DNA of 5,166 nt from Peptococcaceae bacterium BRH_c23 (GTDB taxonomy: Bacteria > Bacillota_B > Desulfitobacteriia > Desulfitobacteriales > Desulfitobacteriaceae): the NCBI GenBank assembly GCA_000961805.1, contig LADV01000099.1, positions 1-5,166 on the forward strand, given 5' to 3'. Shown one piece after another: positions 1 to 5,031 of this stretch; position 1 is the first letter of the stretch; the number at the start of each line of letters is the position of its first letter. Made by a program: the position numbers and the translations under genes. The notes beneath the pieces are model-generated. The model did not search any database, was not told the origin of the DNA, and saw only the letters and a list, made by a program, of their open reading frames with translations.

Positions 1-953
1 GCGGCGCTGAGCAGAGCCGCTGCCGTTAAGAGCAACATGAGCAGCTGAATCTTTCCTAAGATCAATCCTTCCGACTCAGCAACCTGTCGGATAGCATTGG
101 CCCTTACCCCAGGCAGAATTTCTTCGATCTGATAGGTGATGGCGCCAACATAGGCTGTACAATACCATCTTTCATACTCTTCGCTGGTCAAAGACTGAAG
201 ATCTTTTGCTGCCCGGCGGGCCAGTTCGTTTTCCGGAGTGGTGAGAGCGCTTACCTCCACCTTACTGACCTTACCCGAGGTTCCCTGTAGTTTCTGTATG
301 AGGGCTAAAGGCACAAATACCTTCCGGTCATCACCGCTCCCACTGTCAAAAACCCCTGTTACTTTAAGGACTTGTTCCTTGCCTCCAGACGGAGTGTTTA
401 CCAGAACCTTTAGGTTGTCTCCCTGTTTAATCCCGGCCTTTTGAGCCAATTCCGTCCCTACCATGGCCTGGTTTTCCGAGCTGTCATCTGCCCACTGGCC
501 ATTAACCTTCCACCATGCTTTGAGGCTGACGGCACCCGTAACTACCTTTTCCCCTGCGGGAGTCGTAATTTCTTTGTTAAACCAGGTACCCACCAGAACG
601 GTGTCTTGCTTCCCGGTTACTGCTGGCTGTTCTAGGTACGGTGTAAAGGAAAGAATATTATTGGCCCAAAAAATTGTTTTTAAACTACTTAAACTTGCAT
701 CTTCAAGAAAAGACTGCCCCTGCAAGGGATTGTATTCTATCCCGCCGATATTAACCGGAACGGTTTCTACCCTGGGTTCTACCAAGATATTTGCTCCGTA
801 GGTTTTAAGCTCCCGGTTTACCTTATCCCCGATATCCAGGGAGATATTGAGCATGGAACTAGCTAATGATGCACCAAAGGCGATGGTTACTACTGCCAAG
901 AGTTTGCCCTTTAGACCTTTGGAGAACGACTTTTTCAACATACGCCAGAACAT
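1..953 (-). CDS. FtsX/MacB-type ABC transporter permease (partial, C-terminus beyond window)
   Basis: Open frame from ATG at 953 to the window edge without a stop; 317 residues are visible, so the gene is cut, not broken. A short basic N-terminus (LKKSFSKGLKGK) leads into membrane segment 1 (about 18-36, VVTIAFGASLASSML). A large extracytoplasmic domain of about 250 residues follows, and segment 2 begins near residue 299 (IQLLMLLLTAAALLSA). This is the layout of MacB_PCD/FtsX permeases, in which the big domain between TM1 and TM2 faces outward. The start is set by GAGGTG at 959-964, five bases upstream, overlapping the stop of the DUF2318 gene; the gap is only 10 bp, so the two are cotranscribed and probably coupled. 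By analogy with cj1661/cj1662 of the C. jejuni p19 locus it would serve iron uptake with an ATPase encoded further left. The transported substrate cannot be read from the sequence. Confidence 0.88.
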   Translation of the reverse strand, partial: MFWRMLKKSFSKGLKGKLLAVVTIAFGASLASSMLNISLDIGDKVNRELKTYGANILVEPRVETVPVNIGGIEYNPLQGQSFLEDASLSSLKTIFWANNILSFTPYLEQPAVTGKQDTVLVGTWFNKEITTPAGEKVVTGAVSLKAWWKVNGQWADDSSENQAMVGTELAQKAGIKQGDNLKVLVNTPSGGKEQVLKVTGVFDSGSGDDRKVFVPLALIQKLQGTSGKVSKVEVSALTTPENELARRAAKDLQSLTSEEYERWYCTAYVGAITYQIEEILPGVRANAIRQVAESEGLILGKIQLLMLLLTAAALLSA

Positions 954-963
954 GGTGTCACCT

Positions 964-2208
964 CTATTCTTGAAAAACTTTTTCTTTTTGGAGCAAATCA
1001 GCAGTATTTATGAGAATACTGCCACTTTCCACCTTATTTGGGAAAGGAATAGGATTACAGCCCCCAGGGAAGCCAATCGTTTGCTTATTGATGATTACAT
1101 CACAGTTCATGCATACCACATTATCACCCCGCTGGTAATATCCCACCACCCCGCAGATATCACAGGCATCTAATCCTACGCCAAACAACCCATTCCCTTT
1201 GCCAACAACGATAAAGCGCATCGTTACATTATTCGGTGTAATATAGCTAAAGCGGTGCAGCTTGTTGTCATTTACCTGAGTCACCGGGATTGTAATTACC
1301 CCGTTTTCCGCCTGCACAGGGGCTGGAGGGGAAAGTTTAACCTTTTTATTAGAGTAGACGTGTCCCACCCCTAAGAGTGCTCCCGTAATTAAAATAAGTA
1401 CTCCGGAAACTGCCAGCCAACGCAGCTGGTTCCGGTATTCCGCCAGAGACTTCCGCCTTAGAGCAGGGTTTTCATAGTCCTGCTGAGCAGGTTTCTTACT
1501 ACCAAGTCTAGCCAGTATTACCTGTATTGCAACTAGTAACACTAGAGCATAGAAAAAGAGCGGGTAATAGGTGTTGATCACTGGGGCTACTACAGAAACC
1601 AGCACCGGGGTTACCGGGATATATCCCAAGGTCATCCCCAATTGTAGCAGGCTGATTAGATGACGGGCCAAGACAATCGTTACCAGAGATGTCCCAGTGA
1701 TGATCATCAGTTGCTTGTTCATTTTCCGGGTTGACTTAAAATAGGTCCAGCCGAACAGAGCTGCCAGAAAAATTCCGAACAATGCCCCGATTACTTTCAA
1801 AATCAATTCCGTATTAATAAAACTGCGAGCCTGCACGAAAATTTTCATCGGAAAGCCCACCAACTCTATCCCCTCAACCGTAACCAGCAGGACAGTTGTT
1901 AGCAACACCAGAGGGCCCACCGCAAACCGGGCGGGCTTAGATTTTGAAGCCAAGCGACCTGTTAAGATTAACAATGCTAGAACCGGAAATATACTGCTTA
2001 ACCAGGCAAACTCAAACAGCTCTCGATTTCCAAAAAAGTCGACTCCATACACAAGGACAGTGGAAAAAACCAAGGCCAGGCCGGTGCCACTCCAAACATA
2101 TCTAATTTTGTCTTTCATGTCAGGCAACGTTAGATAAAGTAAGAGCGTAACAACCAATAATCCTGCTTCAAAACTACTCTTCAAGGTATAGTCCAAAATC
2201 GCTAGCAA
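964..2208 (-). CDS. DUF2318 (Fe-S-type cysteine domain) polytopic membrane protein
   Basis: A 414-residue protein with about eight membrane segments (roughly 11-27, 38-55, 66-84, 97-113, 134-155, 167-190, 199-232, 264-283) and a C-terminal soluble domain. The soluble part has the DUF2318 signature: CDIC at 349-352, CMNC at 366-369, then GGCNPIP with Cys384. The basic loop before the last segment (RLGSKK, RRK) should be cytoplasmic, placing the cysteine domain outside. The family is annotated as Fe-S-containing from these cysteines; cofactor and reaction here are unproven. It corresponds to cj1660 of the C. jejuni p19 iron locus. I chose TTG at 2206-2208, six bases after GGGGTG; the frame stays open to a TTG at 2271, but that extension would encode a terminator-like hairpin and lacks a ribosome site. 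GTG at 2215-2217 is a less likely alternative. The next gene starts 10 bp downstream. Confidence 0.9.
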   Translation of the reverse strand: MLAILDYTLKSSFEAGLLVVTLLLYLTLPDMKDKIRYVWSGTGLALVFSTVLVYGVDFFGNRELFEFAWLSSIFPVLALLILTGRLASKSKPARFAVGPLVLLTTVLLVTVEGIELVGFPMKIFVQARSFINTELILKVIGALFGIFLAALFGWTYFKSTRKMNKQLMIITGTSLVTIVLARHLISLLQLGMTLGYIPVTPVLVSVVAPVINTYYPLFFYALVLLVAIQVILARLGSKKPAQQDYENPALRRKSLAEYRNQLRWLAVSGVLILITGALLGVGHVYSNKKVKLSPPAPVQAENGVITIPVTQVNDNKLHRFSYITPNNVTMRFIVVGKGNGLFGVGLDACDICGVVGYYQRGDNVVCMNCDVIINKQTIGFPGGCNPIPFPNKVESGSILINTADLLQKEKVFQE

Positions 2209-2214
2209 ATTTCT

Positions 2215-2220
2215 CACCCC
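2215..2220 (-). promoter_or_regulatory. Ribosome binding site setting the DUF2318 gene start
   Basis: GGGGTG on the minus strand (within AGGGGTGAG), six bases before TTG at 2208. It favours this TTG over the far upstream TTG at 2271 and makes the true intergenic gap after the P19 gene 70 bp. Confidence 0.6.
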
Positions 2221-2239
2221 TAGCCAAATAAAATTTATG

Positions 2240-2269
2240 AAAAGAGCCCGGTCAGATAACCGACCGGGC
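2240..2269 (-). terminator. Intra-operon terminator-like hairpin (attenuator) between P19 and DUF2318 genes
   Basis: On the minus strand GCCCGGTC (2269-2262) and GACCGGGC (2253-2246) form a perfect 8-bp GC-rich stem with an 8-base loop, followed by TCTTTT (2245-2240). It begins 9 bases after the P19 stop codon. No T-run follows on the other strand, so it acts, if at all, on minus-strand transcripts. The T-tract is short and interrupted by C, so partial termination, or protection of the 3' end of the FTR1-P19 message, is more likely than a full stop. The downstream genes then depend on read-through or on a promoter I do not see. Confidence 0.72.
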
Positions 2270-2278
2270 AATGCCTAA

Positions 2279-2911
2279 TTACCACTTACGGGGCACGAAG
2301 GAGAAGTCCCAAGCTACCTCGATGGGCTTGGTCCAGAATTTACCTGGAACCCCGGAAGCCTTATCGGTATGAATTAAGAAATCCTGTTTTTCCGGGGACT
2401 CGATGATGAACTTTACGGTATAGTTACCTGCACCCAGCATCTTCACGTTGGTGCCATAGTGGGAGCCATCCCCGGCATTCATGGGCATAAAGCTACCGGA
2501 CTGTTCTTTGCCCGTATCCTTGTTTTTCAATTGGTATTTTACCGTTAAATAGGGTACGAACTCCCCATCTCCAAAGCCCAAGGAATTATTCTTCAAGGCA
2601 GAGATGTCGGCTTCCAGGTGAATATCGGATTCGGTGGGTTTAAGGCCTGCTTTTTGGACAGGTTCCATTTCCACGGGCTGTAGATATACCGCAGCTATGC
2701 TCATACCCTCCACTTCTTGTGCATCTCCAATCGGGTATTCCCGGAAGGAAGCATCGCTTGCTTTGGTCTCCTCCTGCTTTTGGGCTGAGTCAGATTGGGT
2801 AGTCTTCTGTTCAGAGGTGGCAGCAGGTTTATTTCCTGCTCCGCAACCTGCTAGGGTTAAAACTCCTATCATTAGAAAGGCTACAAGGCTAAAGTGTTTA
2901 TATCTTTTCAT
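2279..2911 (-). CDS. P19/FetP-type iron-binding lipoprotein (Iron_transport family, Tp34-like)
   Basis: A 210-residue protein exported as a lipoprotein: basic N-terminus MKRYKH, hydrophobic stretch, lipobox LAGC with lipidated Cys23, then a Ser/Thr/Gln/Lys-rich linker to about residue 55. The mature domain (about 58-210) is the P19 fold. The metal ligands known from C. jejuni P19 and E. coli FetP are all present: His98 and Glu100 (DIHLEAD), Met144 and His151 (FMPMNAGDGSHYG), His181 (IHTDK). The spacings His98-Met144 (46), Met144-His151 (7) and His151-His181 (30) fit FetP. The family binds copper and iron, dimerises outside the membrane and supports uptake through the partner FTR1 permease encoded just upstream. 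ATG at 2911 is chosen for the GGAGGA 7 bases before it; a TTG at 2932 in the same frame would put that ribosome site inside the gene and add MKLEEKT before the signal. The unlipidated homologues are periplasmic; here a lipid anchor replaces the periplasm. Confidence 0.95.
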   Translation of the reverse strand: MKRYKHFSLVAFLMIGVLTLAGCGAGNKPAATSEQKTTQSDSAQKQEETKASDASFREYPIGDAQEVEGMSIAAVYLQPVEMEPVQKAGLKPTESDIHLEADISALKNNSLGFGDGEFVPYLTVKYQLKNKDTGKEQSGSFMPMNAGDGSHYGTNVKMLGAGNYTVKFIIESPEKQDFLIHTDKASGVPGKFWTKPIEVAWDFSFVPRKW

Positions 2912-2918
2912 CGTTTTT

Positions 2919-2924
2919 TCCTCC
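2919..2924 (-). promoter_or_regulatory. Ribosome binding site setting the P19 gene start
   Basis: GGAGGA on the minus strand, 7 bases before ATG at 2911. It lies inside the longer TTG-started reading frame and so argues for the shorter protein with a normal lipoprotein signal. Confidence 0.8.
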
Positions 2925-2934
2925 AATTTCAATT

Positions 2935-2963
2935 GATTTTCATATTCATTTACTTCTTGTCAA
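2935..2963 (-). promoter_or_regulatory. Possible internal promoter with Fur-like box before the P19 gene
   Basis: A consensus -35 TTGACA (2963-2958) is followed after 16 bases by GAAAAT (2941-2936), 4 of 6 to the -10 consensus. A Fur-like 19-mer, GATTTTCATATTCATTTAC on the plus strand (2935-2953), overlaps it; I count 13 of 19 to the classical Fur box and 16 of 19 to the stronger box in the FTR1 leader (4236-4254). It sits in the 108-bp gap between the FTR1 and P19 genes, the widest gap inside the operon. The -10 is weak, so this is tentative. Confidence 0.45.
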
Positions 2964-3019
2964 TGTTTGTTTAATCTCTTTCATTTTCCTCAAATCGTAA
3001 TGATAACCTTTTCTCATTT

Positions 3020-4210
3020 TCAGCCAAGCCCTGCTTTTTTATTTTTGGTTTGATATGCAAATCCGGCGACAACAATGGCTAAAAGTAGCAGTTGCGGGGC
3101 CAAGGTTTCCCAGGTAGGGTATATCCCAAGCCAAGTTACGGTAGGAATGTTTACACTGGTGGAGCTTATTACTCCGGCAGTCTGCAGTTCCCCTACTCCC
3201 TGACCAGCGAACACAAAGGCCAGGTAATAGAGCAGGAAGCTTGTTCCAAGGAAAAAGGGTTTCATGGGAAGCTTAACACTGGCGTAACGTATGATGGCAA
3301 AGATCATGCCCAAGGCCAGTATACCTACCCCAAAACCGGCTAAAACCATACTCAAGTCTGTAGTACCACTCATCATAGCTTGGTAAAACAACACGGTTTC
3401 TGCTCCCTCCCTGTATACTGCCAGGAAGGCTGCGCTCCATAGGGCAAACGTGCTGCCCTTATTCAGTGAACCCTGTACCTTGCCATTTATGTAGTTCTGC
3501 CAGCGTTGGGCTTCGGACTTACTTACTAACCAGTAGCTGACTGAAAACAGCACCACCACTGCCAGCAGCATGGTAGCTCCCTCCAACACTTCCCGGCTAG
3601 CCCCACTGATACTAAAAACCTTGGTCATTACCCATGCGGTTAGTAAGCTTGCCACTAGCGCAGCAGCAGTACTCTGGTAAATTACTTTAACCTTTTCTTT
3701 GTATCCGGATTTAACCAGGTAGGCAATGATTGCCCCGATGACGAGGATCGCTTCAAACCCTTCCCTGACGATAATTAAGAAGGAAGCTAAAAACGCCCCG
3801 AATCCGGTGGAACTCTCACTCAGATCCCCGTCAAGGGTTTTTGCGTCAATCCGCAACCCGCTAACCAGCTGTTCAATTTGCTGCTTGATTTGCGAGGCAG
3901 GCACCCCTTTGACCATGTCCTTTTTTAGCTGTTTGAAAGCCGTCTCCACTTCCGCATTACGCTTAGCGGAGATATTCAGTCGGACTGCCTTCTCCATTTG
4001 ACCGCTTTCATAGGGTCCGAAGTAAGCCTCATCCACCAGGTTTTTTGCCCCGGCCATATCACCCTGCTTATAAGTGGTATAAGCATCCTGCAGATGTTTA
4101 TCAATTTCCTCGACCACACCGCTAAAGGACTGACCTGCTGCCATAGCCGCAGGCGCTAAACCCAAGATAAGTATTAAACCTAACAACACTACGGCTAATT
4201 TTTTTCTCAA
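3020..4210 (-). CDS. FTR1-family high-affinity iron permease with N-terminal extracytoplasmic domain (FetM/EfeU-like)
   Basis: A 396-residue protein. Residues 1-25 are a signal peptide (AMAAG cleavage region). Residues 26-135 form a helical extracytoplasmic domain with the YFGPYESGQMEKAVR region (63-77) usual for long bacterial FTR1 proteins. Seven membrane segments follow (about 137-166, 178-198, 210-230, 254-280, 286-308, 318-338, 370-386). The two iron-path motifs of the family are intact: REGFE at 149-153 in segment 1 and REGAE at 267-271 in segment 4; REVLEG (206-211) and GQGVGELQ (336-343) are also visible. The role is iron import across the cytoplasmic membrane, probably with iron delivered by the P19 lipoprotein encoded next; E. 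coli FetM-FetP is the closest known arrangement. The start is TTG at 4208-4210, 8 bases after GGGGAGGAG; an in-frame TGA two codons upstream excludes a longer protein. First gene of the operon, behind a Fur-type promoter. Confidence 0.95.
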   Translation of the reverse strand: MRKKLAVVLLGLILILGLAPAAMAAGQSFSGVVEEIDKHLQDAYTTYKQGDMAGAKNLVDEAYFGPYESGQMEKAVRLNISAKRNAEVETAFKQLKKDMVKGVPASQIKQQIEQLVSGLRIDAKTLDGDLSESSTGFGAFLASFLIIVREGFEAILVIGAIIAYLVKSGYKEKVKVIYQSTAAALVASLLTAWVMTKVFSISGASREVLEGATMLLAVVVLFSVSYWLVSKSEAQRWQNYINGKVQGSLNKGSTFALWSAAFLAVYREGAETVLFYQAMMSGTTDLSMVLAGFGVGILALGMIFAIIRYASVKLPMKPFFLGTSFLLYYLAFVFAGQGVGELQTAGVISSTSVNIPTVTWLGIYPTWETLAPQLLLLAIVVAGFAYQTKNKKAGLG

Positions 4211-4218
4211 ATGTCAAT

Positions 4219-4227
4219 CTCCTCCCC
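4219..4227 (-). promoter_or_regulatory. Strong ribosome binding site for the TTG-started FTR1 gene
   Basis: GGGGAGGAG on the minus strand, 8 bases before the TTG start at 4210. This near-complete anti-16S match decides the rare TTG start; there is no in-frame alternative upstream because of a TGA. Confidence 0.8.
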
Positions 4228-4235
4228 AAGAATTT

Positions 4236-4255
4236 GATTTTGATATTCATTATCA
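4236..4255 (-). promoter_or_regulatory. Fur box in the FTR1 5' leader
   Basis: On the plus strand GATTTTGATATTCATTATC (4236-4254) matches the classical 19-bp Fur box at 16 of 19 positions. Read as the 7-1-7 form, TGATATTCATTATCA (4241-4255) matches 13 of 14 half-site bases of TGATAAT-n-ATTATCA. It lies between the predicted promoter and the FTR1 ribosome site, so bound Fur-Fe2+ could block elongation or cooperate with the upstream box. Confidence 0.82.
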
Positions 4256-4273
4256 ATAGAGTGTGAGAATAAT

Positions 4274-4289
4274 GGGTCCTTTCGGACCC
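4274..4289 (-). promoter_or_regulatory. Leader hairpin with GAAA tetraloop near the FTR1 transcript 5' end
   Basis: On the minus strand GGGTCC (4289-4284), loop GAAA, GGACCC (4279-4274): a perfect 6-bp stem capped by a GNRA tetraloop. It starts about 8 bases after the transcript start predicted near 4297. No T-run follows (ATTATT), so it is not a convincing terminator; a 5' stabilising hairpin is the simplest reading. Function is inferred. Confidence 0.5.
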
Positions 4290-4303
4290 GATCTTCATGA
4301 TTA

Positions 4304-4332
4304 AATGTATGATATTGATTCTCATTTGTCAA
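4304..4332 (-). promoter_or_regulatory. Promoter of the iron operon (sigma-A type)
   Basis: On the minus strand a perfect -35 TTGACA (4332-4327), a 17-base spacer and -10 TACATT (4309-4304, 4 of 6). The predicted start is near 4297, giving a leader of about 87 bases before the FTR1 TTG. The spacer is almost entirely occupied by a Fur-box-like palindrome, so repression by iron-loaded Fur is expected. Confidence 0.72.
4310..4324 (-). promoter_or_regulatory. Fur operator within the promoter spacer
   Basis: TGATATTGATTCTCA on the plus strand matches the 7-1-7 Fur site TGATAAT-n-ATTATCA at 12 of 14 half-site bases. It lies exactly between the -35 and -10 elements, where binding would exclude RNA polymerase. 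Confidence 0.72.
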
Positions 4333-4410
4333 TGCACAATTTTTGGATATATGTTCTACTTTTTTATTTTAGCAATAAGCAGGATTTCCTTTGGTCCAAA
4401 AGATTTTAAC

Positions 4411-4443
4411 CAAAAATACGGCTAAGGAGTTATTCCTCAGCCG
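4411..4443 (-). terminator. Rho-independent terminator of the SHOCT operon
   Basis: On the minus strand CGGCTGAGGA (4443-4434), loop ATAAC, TCCTTAGCCG (4428-4419) form a 10-bp stem (nine Watson-Crick pairs and one G-U), followed by TATTTTTG. On the plus strand the same position is an A-C mismatch, so the element is oriented for minus-strand transcripts. It lies 18 bases after the stop of the second SHOCT gene and insulates the iron operon from read-through. Confidence 0.88.
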
Positions 4444-4461
4444 CTTTTATCGTTTTCTAAC

Positions 4462-4731
4462 TCATTTACCCTCTAAATCCTGTTTCCGGCTCTGATACTC
4501 AGCGGAATCTATTTCGCCACGCGCATATCGTTCACGCAGGATATCTATTCCACTATGCTTACCTAGCCCTCCTGCTTGAACGTTCGAGGTGTTGCGACGA
4601 AATAAATAGATACCCAGTAGAATAATCCCAATCCAAAAGATAAGCATTCCTATCCCCATTATCCCATATCCGCCGCTTCCATAACCACCGTATCCCCAAC
4701 CACCCATCATATTACCCCAGCCACCCATCAT
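4462..4731 (-). CDS. Small membrane protein: Met/Gly/Trp-rich N-terminus, one TM segment, C-terminal SHOCT domain
   Basis: An 89-residue protein. Residues 1-26 are a low-complexity stretch with the tandem unit MMGGWGN/MMGGWGY, then GGYGSGGYG. Residues 27-44 form one membrane helix ending in FRR, so the C-terminus should be cytoplasmic. Residues 62-88 (DILRERYARGEID..EY..RKQDLEG) are a SHOCT domain, a short helical module thought to mediate oligomerisation or protein contacts. ATG at 4729-4731 is chosen because GAAGGAGGAA stands directly upstream (4737-4746); the frame could extend to ATG at 4794 (110 residues), but that start lacks a ribosome site. It follows the paralogous SHOCT gene by 78 bp and is last before the terminator. 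The specific function is unknown; the Met-rich segment might bind metal (Cu+), which is only a guess. Confidence 0.82.
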   Translation of the reverse strand: MMGGWGNMMGGWGYGGYGSGGYGIMGIGMLIFWIGIILLGIYLFRRNTSNVQAGGLGKHSGIDILRERYARGEIDSAEYQSRKQDLEGK

Positions 4732-4736
4732 GTAAA

Positions 4737-4746
4737 TTCCTCCTTC
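4737..4746 (-). promoter_or_regulatory. Ribosome binding site setting the start of the distal SHOCT gene
   Basis: GAAGGAGGAA on the minus strand; the AGGAGG core is 7 bases before ATG at 4731. It would be internal to the longer frame that starts at 4794, so it supports the 89-residue product. Confidence 0.75.
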
Positions 4747-4809
4747 AAAGTAATTTCCCATAAAAATAAACCTTGGATATTGACTTTCATCCATAAAGAA
4801 ACCACTATT

Positions 4810-5031
4810 TTATCCCTTTTTAATGGATATTAGCTGCTTTTGTCCCGACAGTTCTTGTTTCCGCTCAAGGTATTCCTCTCTCTCAATCTCACCACGTGCA
4901 TAGCGTTCACTCAATATATCCTGTGCAGTATGCGTATGAGATTGATGGTTCATGCAGCATGATGCGCTAGAATTTGATGAATTAAACAAGTAATAAGCTA
5001 CGATGACTAATAGGATTAAACCAAACATCAT
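4810..5031 (-). CDS. Small SHOCT-domain membrane protein with Cys-Cys-Met/His cluster
   Basis: A 73-residue protein. Residues 2-16 form an N-terminal membrane helix (FGLILLVIVAYYLF) and residues 17-24 a Ser/Asn linker. Residues 25-34 (CCMNHQSHTH) offer two Cys, one Met and three His within ten residues, a plausible metal site. Residues 38-63 (DILSERYARGEIEREEY..RKQELSG) are a SHOCT domain, clearly paralogous to that of the next gene (shared DIL-ERYARGEI and RKQ-L). A basic tail follows. ATG at 5031 touches the TAA of the upstream gene (5032-5034) and is preceded by GGGGAG at 5040-5045, inside that gene, so translation is probably coupled; a second ATG follows immediately. The function is unknown; metal binding is inferred from residue composition only. 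Confidence 0.82.
   Translation of the reverse strand: MMFGLILLVIVAYYLFNSSNSSASCCMNHQSHTHTAQDILSERYARGEIEREEYLERKQELSGQKQLISIKKG

Noticed and set aside
238..1173. Several plus-strand open frames of 64-112 codons (238-444, 441-635, 463-801, 847-1173)
   Set aside because: They run antisense to the permease and DUF2318 genes, have no ribosome sites I can see and read as low-similarity, Pro/Ser/Thr-rich shadows.
2209..2271. Longer N-terminus for the DUF2318 protein from TTG at 2271
   Set aside because: Would translate the GC-rich hairpin, has no ribosome site, and the shorter TTG at 2208 has GGGGTG at good spacing.
2634..2936. Plus-strand frame of 100 codons opposite the P19 gene
   Set aside because: Antisense to a gene with all family residues in place; no start signal and no recognisable domain.
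2998..3015. Another Fur-like half-site, TAATGATAA, just after the FTR1 stop
   Set aside because: Only one half matches (about 12 of 19 overall) and no promoter is placed around it; AT-rich gaps give such matches easily.
3092..4001. Plus-strand frames of 83 and 91 codons opposite the FTR1 gene
   Set aside because: Antisense shadows of a well conserved membrane protein gene.
4241..4262. Second promoter on the minus strand using GATAAT (inside the leader Fur box) as a -10
   Set aside because: No acceptable -35 element lies 16-18 bases upstream.
4122..4325. Minus-strand frame of 67 codons covering the leader and the 5' end of the FTR1 gene
   Set aside because: Overlaps the promoter, both Fur boxes and FTR1 coding in another frame; no ribosome site and its start lies upstream of the predicted transcript start.
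4732..4794. Longer N-terminus for the distal SHOCT protein from ATG at 4794
   Set aside because: No ribosome site before 4794, whereas GAAGGAGGAA stands 7 bases before the internal ATG at 4731.
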